From Gammaproteobacteria bacterium (GTDB lineage Bacteria; Pseudomonadota; Gammaproteobacteria; SZUA-229), in the NCBI GenBank assembly GCA_026196035.1, contig JAPHQX010000045.1:1-48955 (forward strand): a stretch of 48,955 nt of DNA, read 5' to 3'. The notes beneath the pieces are model-generated. The model was not told where the DNA came from, did not search any database, and was given only the letters and a program-made list of their open reading frames with translations. Position numbers and translations under genes: made by a program. Below, in pieces: positions 1 through 7,888 of this stretch. How positions within the stretch are numbered: the first letter of the stretch is position 1; the number at the start of each line of letters is the position of its first letter.

Positions 1-940
1 CAGGAAACTATCATCTTTATTTTCATTACTGATCTATGCGCATTATCGTACTCAGCCATCTGATTTGAGGCATTTGCTAGACGATGAACATGTGCACTTA
101 TATACATTAGAGTTGGCAGATAATATTTTAGCTGTGGCGTTAATTAGCCGGGAAGGTGGTTTTGATGCGCAATTGTCTACAGAGATATATCGTGGCCTGC
201 GTCGTCCACAGGGTAATCTTCTGCCGCAAACCTTAACTTTTCATGCAGGTTGTGAACAGGCTGCCACATTAAATTATGCGCGTATTATGCGTATTGCGGT
301 GCATCCTGAGTTACAACAGCAGGGACTGGGTACGTATTTACTTAAAAATATTGTTGAAAAGGAAAAGCAACATGTTGATGTTATTGGTACAAGTTTTGGA
401 GCGACAGTTGAATTATTAAGTTTCTGGAAGAAAGCTGGATTTGAAATGGTGCGCATGGGGTTCACGCGGGATCATGCCAGTGGTGCGCATTCAGCAGTAA
501 TGATGATGCCATTTAGTGAGAGAGGCTGCCAGGTTTTTTCGCAAATTCGAAAAAAGTTTCAGTATCATTTATCTTACTGGCTGGCAGAGCCATTAAGGTA
601 TCTTTCAAGTGATATCAGGCGCCTTCTTGAAAGACAGGTAGTGGAAGATATGCCTGAGTTGAGTAATGAAGACTGGAAGGATATTTATTCATTTATTGAT
701 ACACATCGTGGTTATGAAGCCTGTATGGGGCCAATTAATAAATTACTTAAAAAATATAGTCTGATATCAAAGATGGATAATGACCAGAATAGGTTGATTC
801 TGGAAACAAAAGTATTGCAACAGAAGAGCTGGTCAGAGACTGTAAAAATATGTGGAATAACAGGTAAGGCAAACGCAATTCAGAAGCTCAGGCAGGCGGT
901 TTTTGCTATAATTGAACAATATCATTTAACAGAAAAATAA
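1..940 (+). CDS. tmcA: tRNA(Met) cytidine acetyltransferase TmcA, C-terminal part (5' end outside window)
   Basis: TmcA uses acetyl-CoA and ATP to acetylate the wobble cytidine of elongator tRNA-Met. The reading frame is open from base 2, so the gene starts before the window. About 312 residues are visible, against roughly 670 in full-length E. coli TmcA, so the N-terminal helicase/ATPase part is missing here. The sequence before and around the apparent TTG at 65 (AHYRTQPSDLRHLLDD) matches the family's stretch ahead of the acetyltransferase domain, so the TTG is not a true start. The GNAT domain shows the acetyl-CoA loop QQQGLGTYLL within RIAVHPELQQQGLG. The tail, from about position 540 on, corresponds to the tRNA-binding C-terminal domain. 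Identification rests on family recognition and is fairly secure. Confidence 0.88.
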   Translation, partial: RKLSSLFSLLIYAHYRTQPSDLRHLLDDEHVHLYTLELADNILAVALISREGGFDAQLSTEIYRGLRRPQGNLLPQTLTFHAGCEQAATLNYARIMRIAVHPELQQQGLGTYLLKNIVEKEKQHVDVIGTSFGATVELLSFWKKAGFEMVRMGFTRDHASGAHSAVMMMPFSERGCQVFSQIRKKFQYHLSYWLAEPLRYLSSDIRRLLERQVVEDMPELSNEDWKDIYSFIDTHRGYEACMGPINKLLKKYSLISKMDNDQNRLILETKVLQQKSWSETVKICGITGKANAIQKLRQAVFAIIEQYHLTEK

Positions 941-958
941 TATAAAAGGTTTTTTTAG

Positions 959-1936
959 ATGAAACTTACCAGGCGGCAATTAATCAAGGTTTTTAGTGCG
1001 GGTATTGTAACTGCTTCAATGCCGTCATTTATAATGGGTTGCAGTCATAAAGAGCCGCTGTTAAGAATTGCTTCAAATGTCTGGCCTGGTTACGAGCTGA
1101 TTTATCTGGCGCGAAAGTTAGAGTATTTTGGAGATGATGCCGTTAGACTGGTTGAGCTTCCATCGGCAACAGTTTGTATCCAGTCTTTAGCGGCGGGAAC
1201 CATTGAAGGTGCGATGTTAACTCTTGATGAAGTTATTAGTGCGCGTTCTGGCGGGATTGATCTTCGGGTTGTAGCAATACTGGATATATCGATGGGCGCA
1301 GACGTTTTAATGGCCGGGCCAGAAATTAAAAGCATTTCTGATCTGGTCGGTAAAAGAATAGGTGTTGAGCAATCGGCTGTAGGTGCAGTCATGCTGGATG
1401 CTATTCTTGATGAAGGCGGTTTAAAACCGGAAGATATTGAAACAAAATATATGACAGTTAATCGGCATCGTGAAGCATATAATGCTAAGCAGGTGGATGC
1501 ATTAATTACCTTTGAGCCGGTTAAAACACAGCTTATAGCAGATGGCGCGCATCAGCTTTTCGATAGTAGTCAAATTCCCGGTAGAATAATTGATGTGCTT
1601 GCGGTCTTGCCCAGCGTGATTGAGAATAGTCCTGATAATTTAAGAAAATTAGTTGCAGCTCATTTTCAGGCAAGAGATTATTTCAGGAATAATCAGATAC
1701 AAGCATCAGAAATAATGTCAAAACGATTACAACTTGACCCGGCTGATGTGCCTGGGTCATATGACGGAATTGAATTGCCAGATATCAATATAAATTATCA
1801 ATGGATGGGGGGGGCTAACTCAAAATTAACACAGTCTGCTATTGTTCTTGAAGAAATTATGAAAAAAGCAAAATTATTGTCGGGTAGTACCGATTTAGTT
1901 AATCTTATTGATAATCGTTTTCTTCCTGATATTTAA
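959..1936 (+). CDS. NMT1/SsuA/TauA-type periplasmic substrate-binding lipoprotein
   Basis: The 325-residue protein has an N-terminal twin-arginine-like motif (TRRQLIK) and then a lipobox ending at Cys28 (SFIMGC), so it is probably a lipoprotein facing the periplasm. The body has the fold signature of NrtA/SsuA/ThiY-like binding proteins: WPGYELIYLARKLEYF near the start, a ligand-cleft segment around EGAMLTLDEV, and GKRIGVEQSAVG in the second lobe. No ABC permease or ATPase gene is adjacent. Instead a histidine kinase starts 2 bases after the stop codon and must be co-transcribed. I infer that this protein may present a ligand to the kinase rather than feed a transporter. A stand-alone binding protein for a distant transporter is the alternative. 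The ligand cannot be told from sequence; sulfonates, nitrate and pyrimidines are all bound by the family. Confidence 0.8.
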   Translation: MKLTRRQLIKVFSAGIVTASMPSFIMGCSHKEPLLRIASNVWPGYELIYLARKLEYFGDDAVRLVELPSATVCIQSLAAGTIEGAMLTLDEVISARSGGIDLRVVAILDISMGADVLMAGPEIKSISDLVGKRIGVEQSAVGAVMLDAILDEGGLKPEDIETKYMTVNRHREAYNAKQVDALITFEPVKTQLIADGAHQLFDSSQIPGRIIDVLAVLPSVIENSPDNLRKLVAAHFQARDYFRNNQIQASEIMSKRLQLDPADVPGSYDGIELPDININYQWMGGANSKLTQSAIVLEEIMKKAKLLSGSTDLVNLIDNRFLPDI

Positions 1937-1938
1937 TA

Positions 1939-3777
1939 ATGAAAAGATTCCTTTCCCTGGAAGTAATTCTACCCCTGGTATTAATAGCCATCGCTTTGCT
2001 GATGATTGTGGTTTCTATGGCTAATGGTTTGCTACGTGGCCAGGAAGCTATAACGAAAAATTCCATTGATGATATTAAACGTGAAATATCCCGTATTGCA
2101 GCTATTTCAGAAAGGGCCTTGCATCTTGAATCTCAGTTACTTGAGGATGATCTTACACGCATAGCGACTGATGTAAGAGTCTCTTCAGCAATGATAATAG
2201 ATACAAAAGGGATCGTTGTTTATGCGAGTGATTTTTCCTTGCGAGGATCTAATGTAAAAAACGCATTAGAGAATTTTAATGAGCTGGATTATCAGAATGC
2301 ATTGAATCAGAAGTCAGCAATTATAAGATCATCTGATGATGGTAATTATTTTGTTGCTATGATGAGCTACGTTGAGCCTGCATCATCTCACATGTTAAGA
2401 AGTATAAAAAAAGGTGTTGTTTATCTGTCATATGATGTTTCACCTATGAGGCAACAGGTATTTAGAGCGGTTTTATTTGAGCGCTCACTTGAAATGATGA
2501 TTATGCTTATTGCGGCTGTTATTATTGCTTTGGTTTCTAATCGTTATCTTGTCAGGCCACTGGCCGATCTTAAGAAAGCAACGGACAAATTTTCAACGGG
2601 GGAGTTTAACGACAAAGTCTCTCCGGCAGGTCTGTCTGAAACTATTTCATTGGCTAATTCTTTTAATAGAATGGCAGCGCAACTAGCATCTAATATTAAT
2701 CAATTACAGAGCCAGCAAAAAAACACACAGGCCATATTAGATAATGTTATTGATGGCATTATCACAATTAATGGCGCAGGTATTATTCAATCGTATAACA
2801 AATCGGCAGAAAAGATTTTTGGTTACAATGCTGACGAAGTGATGGGTTGTAATGTTAAAATGTTAATGCCTGAGCCATATCATAGTGAGCATGATGGTTA
2901 CTTAAGTGATTATTTGACTAGCGGCCATGCAAAAATAATTGGAATTGGACGCGAGGTTGAAGGCAAGAGAAAAAATAACGAAAGCTTTTCAATGGATCTT
3001 GCCGTAACAGAGATTGAAAAAGATGCTGAAAGATTATTTATCGGAATTGTTCGTGATATTACAGAGCGCAAGAAGATTGATAAACTTAAGAGTGAATTTA
3101 TATCAACTATAAGTCATGAGCTCAGGACGCCATTGACTTCGATTAATGGTGCCGTGTCCCTGGTTCTATCAGGATTAATGGGTAAGCTTAATGATCAGGG
3201 AAAAGACCTGATGAAATCTGCGCATCGAAATGGAGAAAGGCTTTTATGTTTGATTAATGATTTGCTTGATATGGAAAAGATCATTGCAGGACATATGCAG
3301 CTCTCAATTAAGGCTCAGGAGCTGAGTCCTGTTCTTGAAGAGGCATTAAAAATAAATCAAAGTTATGCAGAAAAATTTAATGTGACATTGAAAATTGATC
3401 AAGCTATCGGTGATGTCGTGGTGCGGATAGATCAATTCCGGTTGATGCAGGTGATTACAAACTTTATTTCAAATGCATGTAAATTTTCAGGCAATGGAAG
3501 TGAAGTGGTTCTGCGTTCTGAGGTTCTGGGTGAAACTGTTCGCGTTTCTGTAGTTGATCAGGGTGCCGGTATAGATGATGAATTTAAATCACATGTTTTT
3601 GATAAATTCTCACAGGCGGATGCATCAGATACCCGGAGTCACGGTGGAACTGGTTTAGGGCTGGCAATCGCCAAAGATTTAGTCGAATCAATGGGTGGTG
3701 TTATCGGTGTTGAGTCTGAAAAAGATAAAGGCTCTACATTTTATTTTGATTTGCCAATAGTGAGTGATTTAGTATGA
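1939..3777 (+). CDS. Membrane sensor histidine kinase with HAMP and FixL-like (possibly haem) PAS domain
   Basis: This is a 612-residue kinase. Order of domains: TM1 at about 8-30, an extracytoplasmic sensor region at about 31-180, TM2 at about 183-203, HAMP at about 202-255, PAS at about 264-370, HisKA with His393 in SHELRTPLTS, then the HATPase. The HATPase shows the N box (NFISNACKFS), DQGAGI, VFDKFSQ and GGTGLGLAIAKD. The PAS contains MPEPYHSEHDGYL and IIGIGREVEGKRK. His318 and Arg338 are 20 residues apart, matching haem ligand His200 and distal Arg220 of Bradyrhizobium FixL, so oxygen or NO sensing is plausible but unproven, since related non-haem PAS domains share parts of this motif. 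The gene is coupled to the binding protein upstream and overlaps the methyltransferase downstream by ATGA. No response regulator gene is adjacent. Confidence 0.9.
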   Translation: MKRFLSLEVILPLVLIAIALLMIVVSMANGLLRGQEAITKNSIDDIKREISRIAAISERALHLESQLLEDDLTRIATDVRVSSAMIIDTKGIVVYASDFSLRGSNVKNALENFNELDYQNALNQKSAIIRSSDDGNYFVAMMSYVEPASSHMLRSIKKGVVYLSYDVSPMRQQVFRAVLFERSLEMMIMLIAAVIIALVSNRYLVRPLADLKKATDKFSTGEFNDKVSPAGLSETISLANSFNRMAAQLASNINQLQSQQKNTQAILDNVIDGIITINGAGIIQSYNKSAEKIFGYNADEVMGCNVKMLMPEPYHSEHDGYLSDYLTSGHAKIIGIGREVEGKRKNNESFSMDLAVTEIEKDAERLFIGIVRDITERKKIDKLKSEFISTISHELRTPLTSINGAVSLVLSGLMGKLNDQGKDLMKSAHRNGERLLCLINDLLDMEKIIAGHMQLSIKAQELSPVLEEALKINQSYAEKFNVTLKIDQAIGDVVVRIDQFRLMQVITNFISNACKFSGNGSEVVLRSEVLGETVRVSVVDQGAGIDDEFKSHVFDKFSQADASDTRSHGGTGLGLAIAKDLVESMGGVIGVESEKDKGSTFYFDLPIVSDLV

Positions 3778-4415
3778 GTTGTTGCTGCCCTCATGCACAA
3801 TCTGCCAGCCGGTTCTTCTCGTTTTTTGCACGGCGTTATCGACAGCGTTTTGAGAAAAAAGGTTTTGAACCATCACAGAAACAGTTAATGGAAGGTTTGA
3901 GTCAGGCGGGTTACCAGGGTTTAACGATACTGGAAGTGGGTAGTGGCGTGGGCCATGTACATCAAACCTTGCTGGAGCAGGGTGCTGCCAGTGCTGTCGG
4001 TATAGATCTGGCACCGGAGATGATTAAAGAAGCTGAAAGATGGGCTGAGGATCGCGGATTAACTGAACGTACCCGATATATAGAGGGTGATTTTATTCAC
4101 CAGACAAATGAAATTGAAACAGCAGATGTTTGTGTCATGGATAAAGTGGTCTGTTGTTATCCGGATGCTGAGGCGCTGGTGAAAATTACATTGACCAAGA
4201 CATCTAAAATTTACGCGCTTACCTATCCCAGGAATAAATGGTATGTCCGGTTGGCCATCGGCCTGGCGGCTTTTATGCTGAAATTAATTCGCTCTGACTT
4301 CAGACCCTATGTCCATGACCCGGAACTGATTGAGCACTGGATTGCCGATCAGGGCTATAGCAAGACCTATGAAGCCAGAACGTTTGTCTGGTTGACGCAG
4401 GTTTATACTCAATAA
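3774..4415 (+). CDS. Class I SAM-dependent methyltransferase (BchM-like subgroup)
   Basis: The 213-residue protein has a Rossmann methyltransferase core. Motif I is ILEVGSGVG at residues 52-60, the acidic ribose-binding residue lies in VGID (Asp78), and MDKVVCCYPD follows at the end of strand 4. This last signature is common in proteins annotated as Mg-protoporphyrin methyltransferase-like, but nothing nearby belongs to chlorophyll synthesis, so the substrate is unknown. The N-terminus carries three consecutive cysteines (MSCCCPH). Residues at about 165-180 are hydrophobic (LAIGLAAFMLKLI), perhaps contacting membrane or a lipophilic substrate. Translation is coupled to the kinase gene by a 4-base ATGA overlap, so this is the third gene of that operon. 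Confidence 0.75.
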   Translation: MSCCCPHAQSASRFFSFFARRYRQRFEKKGFEPSQKQLMEGLSQAGYQGLTILEVGSGVGHVHQTLLEQGAASAVGIDLAPEMIKEAERWAEDRGLTERTRYIEGDFIHQTNEIETADVCVMDKVVCCYPDAEALVKITLTKTSKIYALTYPRNKWYVRLAIGLAAFMLKLIRSDFRPYVHDPELIEHWIADQGYSKTYEARTFVWLTQVYTQ

Positions 4416-4763
4416 TTTCTGTATTTAGGCAGAAATAATATTAGTTAATGCTAATAGTGTAAGGTTTTCTGATTATCATTAGTGTTAATGACTGTTCATT
4501 TGGCTTTGTGTATTTTGTTATTTTATTTAAGTAAAACAGTTAGTTAAATAAAAGGGTTTATTTTTAATAAAAATAACTGTCGATAATTTTTACATGAATG
4601 TATAAGCATAAATTATTTATTTTCATCTTAATGACGTAACTCATTGTTTGTTATAAATAAATTCATGTTTGGCTTTCATATTGCATATGGTTACAGAAAT
4701 TATGTTGCTATGCACTAATTACACAAAAATGATGATCAAAATAAATGTTGGAGTTGATTACAA
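4416..4763. other. 348-base gene-free interval, very AT-rich, with several inverted repeats
   Basis: No convincing reading frame is present. A 7-bp hairpin, ATTTCTG/CAGAAAT (4415-4436), follows the methyltransferase stop but lacks a T tract. A perfect 10-bp inverted repeat, TTTTATTTAA/TTAAATAAAA, lies at 4521-4530 and 4544-4553. A 19-base palindrome with 9-base arms, TTATTTTTA/TAAAAATAA, lies at 4558-4576. All are AT-only or nearly so and could be chance in such sequence. The right end carries the sigma-54-like site listed separately. Confidence 0.5.
4670..4685 (+). promoter_or_regulatory. Sigma-54-type (-24/-12) promoter candidate for the secreted-protein pair
   Basis: The site TGGCTTTCATATTGCA has the GG at 4671-4672 and the GC at 4683-4684, the exact 12-base phasing of the sigma-54 consensus TGGCAC-N5-TTGCA, and the -12 part TTGCA is perfect. 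Transcription would start near 4696, about 68 bases before the ATG at 4764. rpoN is in this same window. Pattern reading only. Confidence 0.45.
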
Positions 4764-5333
4764 ATGGAAAATCGAATTTCTAAAATGATTTTAGCGGCCT
4801 GCCTGACTATGCTGGTTGGATTAACAGGTTTTACCGGTTCTGTAATGGCTAATACACCAGATGGTGAAACACCTGCTAATGAGGGTGTCTGTGATGTATT
4901 GCATGGTGGTACACCGGGTCTTTATGGTCTGTGTGTGGCTTACTGCGAAGCTCAGGATCTTGATTCATTTGACAAGCAACCACCGAATACAAAAATCCTT
5001 TCTAACTACCGTAAAAAAATGCAGGACGGTGATCCAGATATGCCCTGTATTAAGGTGCCATGTCCTTGCTGGAGTGATGAAGAGATTGCTTCTTTCACAA
5101 CTGATGGAGCAATAGCTGCGTGTATCGGTGGTGATAGCTCAGACAAGGTTCAGGTCATTGATAATGCGGTACGGACTAAATTTGCAGATGCTGATATAAC
5201 TCCTTCATCAGAAAGATGTCGTTATATTGATCTGAATACTGATCCAAGAATTATTAGAAGTTTTACTATTACAGCAGAAGAAGCACAGGGTTGTTTTACA
5301 GTGCTGGTTAATACATGTAATTCTGTTCAGTAA
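4764..5333 (+). CDS. Secreted cysteine-rich protein of unknown function
   Basis: The 189-residue protein starts with a clear Sec signal peptide (about residues 1-29, cleavage after SVMA). The mature part holds ten cysteines, including GLYGLCVAYCEAQD and VPCPC. The even number suggests disulfides in the periplasm or outside the cell. A GLCxAYCEAxD motif recurs, as I remember it, in proteobacterial secreted proteins of unknown role. The gene sits 20 bases before a gene with a C-terminal sorting signal and the two are probably one transcript. A ribosome site (GTTGGAG) precedes the ATG. I do not recognise a catalytic motif; a surface or matrix role is a guess. Confidence 0.65.
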   Translation: MENRISKMILAACLTMLVGLTGFTGSVMANTPDGETPANEGVCDVLHGGTPGLYGLCVAYCEAQDLDSFDKQPPNTKILSNYRKKMQDGDPDMPCIKVPCPCWSDEEIASFTTDGAIAACIGGDSSDKVQVIDNAVRTKFADADITPSSERCRYIDLNTDPRIIRSFTITAEEAQGCFTVLVNTCNSVQ

Positions 5334-5353
5334 GGGACTCTGGGGAAATAAAA

Positions 5354-5866
5354 ATGATTAAAATAGAAAAAATATTATCAGTTACAGCATGGGTTTTTAT
5401 TATGCTGTTGAGTATGAGTTCAGCTAAAGCCGCACTGGTTAACTTTGAAATTCAAGGTACAGTAATTGCGGGAGATGAGTTCGGTGATCCTAATGCATTT
5501 AACCTGTCTTCTGGTGAAACTATCATAGCTTCAGGTATATTTGATGACAGTGTACTCAGTGCTGGTATGCATGATGTTTTTTTCGGTTCGGGTAATGTTT
5601 TGAGCATTGATGTTAATGGCACAATATTTACTCATGCTGATGATGCTGCCGCTTCATTAAGTTTTACTGATGGTGTGCTGACTGATTTTGATTTTATGGT
5701 GGCAGGTTCATTTAATTCAAATTTCACTCAGTTTGATGATTTTGGTCTTATGTTCGGTGAATGGAATGCAGTAGTTGCAACGTCACCAGTACCTGTACCA
5801 GCCGCAGCATGGTTATTTGGTTCTGGCCTGATTGCTCTGGTCGGCTTTGTCCGCAGAAAGAAATAA
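5354..5866 (+). CDS. Exported protein with VPxPA/PEP-CTERM-type sorting signal
   Basis: The 170-residue protein has a signal peptide (about 1-26, SSAKA cleavage) and a classic tripartite C-terminal sorting tail. The tail consists of a PVPVPAAAW motif, one hydrophobic helix (LFGSGLIALVGF) and a basic end (VRRKK). Such tails are processed by exosortase-type enzymes, and substrates are usually surface or biofilm-matrix proteins. The middle is beta-rich and has few charged blocks (repeated FDDF/FNL patterns), with no enzyme motif. It follows the cysteine-rich gene by 20 bases and ends before a strong terminator. No exosortase gene is present in this window. Confidence 0.8.
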   Translation: MIKIEKILSVTAWVFIMLLSMSSAKAALVNFEIQGTVIAGDEFGDPNAFNLSSGETIIASGIFDDSVLSAGMHDVFFGSGNVLSIDVNGTIFTHADDAAASLSFTDGVLTDFDFMVAGSFNSNFTQFDDFGLMFGEWNAVVATSPVPVPAAAWLFGSGLIALVGFVRRKK

Positions 5867-5904
5867 ATCAGAATAAAATAAATAATAAAGTGGTATTTAT
5901 TTAT

Positions 5905-5938
5905 AAAAGCTTCTGCAGTTTTGCAGGAGCTTTTTTTT
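5905..5938 (+). terminator. Rho-independent terminator
   Basis: AAAAGCTTCTGCA pairs with TGCAGGAGCTTTT across a 4-base loop (one wobble pair) and is followed by a run of eight T. It closes the secreted-protein transcript. The reverse direction may also help end the convergent START gene. Confidence 0.85.
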
Positions 5939-5964
5939 GCCTGCTGGATTTATATTGTTAGATG

Positions 5965-6609
5965 TTATTCTGAATGATATTTTCCCAGGGCCTGTTCTCT
6001 AAGGTTTCTTAAGATTAGATAGGGCAGGGTTTTTTGAATAATATTAATGATCCACGCAGGTAACCAGCCTTTTGGATCTGCATGGAAGATAAGTTCTACC
6101 TGTGTTTGCTGTTCATTTAATGCGGTGAGTGTATAGATGCTTTCGATCAGCTCTGCTCGTATGATGTCATCATGAAACGGTAAGAGGGTGCTGTTTTCTG
6201 ACTTCATATGATAGATGAGTTTATTGTCATCGTGATGAATTAAATGAATACGATAAACGAAGTCTCTGTCTGAGGCAGGCCAGGGTGCAGAGAAGTGAGA
6301 GTATTCCAGTTTTTCGGTATTTGAGTATGAATATACGATGCTTGAACTTTTTAAATAGGGAATCCAGTTTTCACGGTGTGGGGCATCATCCAGTATATCT
6401 CGAATCTGGTTAATTTCTGTATTGATGATGATCTGTGTTTTGACTTTTAATATATCTGAGCCAGCGACTGCTTTTGTATACACAGTTATACCCTGTTTAT
6501 TTTTTACCAGTTGCCAATCAGTTGATTTGATCATGTCATTAGCATAAGTGGAATGACAAAAGAGGAGCATAGAGTAAAAGGGTATGTGGAGAAAAAGTCT
6601 GAATATCAT
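5965..6609 (-). CDS. Exported START-domain (lipid-binding) protein
   Basis: The 214-residue protein has a signal peptide (about 1-23, ending TYA) and then one START domain over most of its length. Typical stretches are WQLVKNKQGITVYTKAV at the front, WIPYLKSSSIV, SAPWPASDRDFVYR in the middle, and WLPAWIINIIQKTLPY in the C-terminal lid helix. START domains hold a single lipid or other hydrophobic ligand in a deep cavity, and bacterial exported members are poorly characterised. The gene is single and convergent with the secreted-protein pair. The lipid ligand and role are unknown. Confidence 0.82.
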   Translation of the reverse strand: MIFRLFLHIPFYSMLLFCHSTYANDMIKSTDWQLVKNKQGITVYTKAVAGSDILKVKTQIIINTEINQIRDILDDAPHRENWIPYLKSSSIVYSYSNTEKLEYSHFSAPWPASDRDFVYRIHLIHHDDNKLIYHMKSENSTLLPFHDDIIRAELIESIYTLTALNEQQTQVELIFHADPKGWLPAWIINIIQKTLPYLILRNLREQALGKYHSE

Positions 6610-6673
6610 AGGCTTATTATATAGATTATGAAAATTATATGGGTTACAGGTTTTTAGATAGCTATTTAAAATC

Positions 6674-6689
6674 TGGCCTGAAATATGCT
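6674..6689 (+). promoter_or_regulatory. Sigma-54-type promoter candidate upstream of the 105-residue protein
   Basis: TGGCCTGAAATATGCT has GG at 6675-6676 and GC at 6687-6688 with the correct -24/-12 phasing. The -12 part (ATGCT) has one departure from TTGCW. The start would fall near 6700, about 33 bases before the gene. This is weaker than the rpoN site. Confidence 0.35.
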
Positions 6690-6732
6690 TATTTAGCTAG
6701 TGTACTTATACATAGAAAAATGAGACAAAAAA

Positions 6733-7050
6733 ATGACATTAAAAGAAAAGTTCCTCAATGCTGTTATGGATGGCGAGCTGGGTATGCTCACTGATTATGG
6801 TGCCGTGGTTACGCTGGCTGATTTTAAACGCTATTTCAAAGATATAGAAACGGACTATGTGAATTCGTTTATGCCTGCCGCTGTAATTGAGGCAGGGCAG
6901 TATACTGCAACGCATACTAAATTCCTCTTCAGGGTTAAACGTGGTGTTTATCGTGTGCATCCCGATGCACTTGCAGAGCAGTTTGATAATAATTTCCTGC
7001 ATCCAGGTATAAGAGAATCTGTGCCGGCATATGCGCGTATGGCTCTTTAA
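6733..7050 (+). CDS. Hypothetical 105-residue cytoplasmic protein
   Basis: I do not recognise this protein. It has no signal peptide and no membrane segment. Its 105 residues mix an N-terminal helical part (MTLKEKFLNAVMDGE), a middle segment (DFKRYFKDIETDYVNSFMP) and a basic beta-like part (KFLFRVKRGVYRVHPDAL) that could contact nucleic acid or a partner protein. Codon use looks like that of its neighbours. It stands alone between a divergent START gene and mtgA, with a sigma-54-like site in front and a hairpin after it, so it seems to be its own transcript. Confidence 0.6.
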   Translation: MTLKEKFLNAVMDGELGMLTDYGAVVTLADFKRYFKDIETDYVNSFMPAAVIEAGQYTATHTKFLFRVKRGVYRVHPDALAEQFDNNFLHPGIRESVPAYARMAL

Positions 7051-7081
7051 GCAGAGTTAACTGTTTAACTTGCTGTTATTT
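7050..7081 (+). terminator. Probable terminator after the 105-residue gene
   Basis: AGCA(G)AGTTAA pairs with TTAACTTGCT around a CTGT loop, with one bulged G, and is followed by the T-rich stretch GTTATTT. The stem is fairly strong but the T tract is short. Confidence 0.4.
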
Positions 7082-7143
7082 CTGCGGTTTTTCTTCAGAC
7101 TATGGGCTATGGTTTGTAAAGAGCTATCTATGGAGAAAAACCA

Positions 7144-7887
7144 GTGGCCTTTTTTGTATCTATTCGCTACAGGCTTGAGCGTTTAAGAGTCAGGCGTGAC
7201 CGTTTTCTGCGTCTATTTAAATATTTATTTTATATATCGCTGATCTTGCTGTTAATTGATGCCGGTTTTATCTGGGGTTTATTACCTGACTGGAATCATT
7301 ACGAAAAGGGGCCGGTACAGAAATCCAGTTTTATTAAAACTTATGAATATCGTCGAGCAGAGGATCCGGGTTTGCCAGGATTACGCTGGCAGCCAGTTGG
7401 CTTATCTAAAATATCTAAAAAATTAATTCGAGCAGTGATTGTTGCAGAAGATGCTCGTTTTTACCAGCATCAGGGTATTGATACTGAAGCATTAAAAGAT
7501 GCTATGGAGTACAACCTGTCTAATATCACTATTGGTTATGGCGGCAGTACAATATCTCAGCAGATGATCAAGAATATGCTGCTCACGCCCTCGCGTAATC
7601 CATTAAGAAAATGGCATGAATTATGGTTAACGATAGATCTTGAGCGTCATGTCAGTAAGAAGCGTATTCTGGAAATTTATCTGAATGTGGCTGAGTTTGG
7701 TAAGGGCGTTTATGGTGTAGAGTCAGCTGCGCAATATTATTTTAATAAATCAGCCAGTAAGCTTAATATGCGTGAATCAATAGATCTTGCAGCTTCACTT
7801 ACCAGTCCAGTTAAACATAATCCGGGAACTCGGAGCGATTATTTTCTGAGTCAACAGAAAAAAATCAGAAAAAATATAGGTTTATGA
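7144..7887 (+). CDS. mtgA: Monofunctional biosynthetic peptidoglycan transglycosylase
   Basis: MtgA polymerises lipid II into glycan strands at the periplasmic face of the inner membrane. The 247-residue length is normal. One N-terminal anchor at about residues 28-48 is followed by a GT51 domain with its standard motifs: AEDARFYQHQGID (catalytic Glu102), GGSTISQQMIKN, RILEIYLNVAEFG and GVYGVESAAQYYF. The start is GTG at 7144 with GGAG nine bases before it; an ATG at 7130 lies in another frame that closes soon. The gene ends 1 base from the convergent DUF1631 gene. Confidence 0.93.
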   Translation: MAFFVSIRYRLERLRVRRDRFLRLFKYLFYISLILLLIDAGFIWGLLPDWNHYEKGPVQKSSFIKTYEYRRAEDPGLPGLRWQPVGLSKISKKLIRAVIVAEDARFYQHQGIDTEALKDAMEYNLSNITIGYGGSTISQQMIKNMLLTPSRNPLRKWHELWLTIDLERHVSKKRILEIYLNVAEFGKGVYGVESAAQYYFNKSASKLNMRESIDLAASLTSPVKHNPGTRSDYFLSQQKKIRKNIGL

Positions 7888-7888
7888 T

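Noticed and set aside
4521-4576. AT-only inverted repeats as operators
   Set aside because: The perfect arms consist only of A and T in an extremely AT-rich interval, so chance is likely; listed only as interval content.
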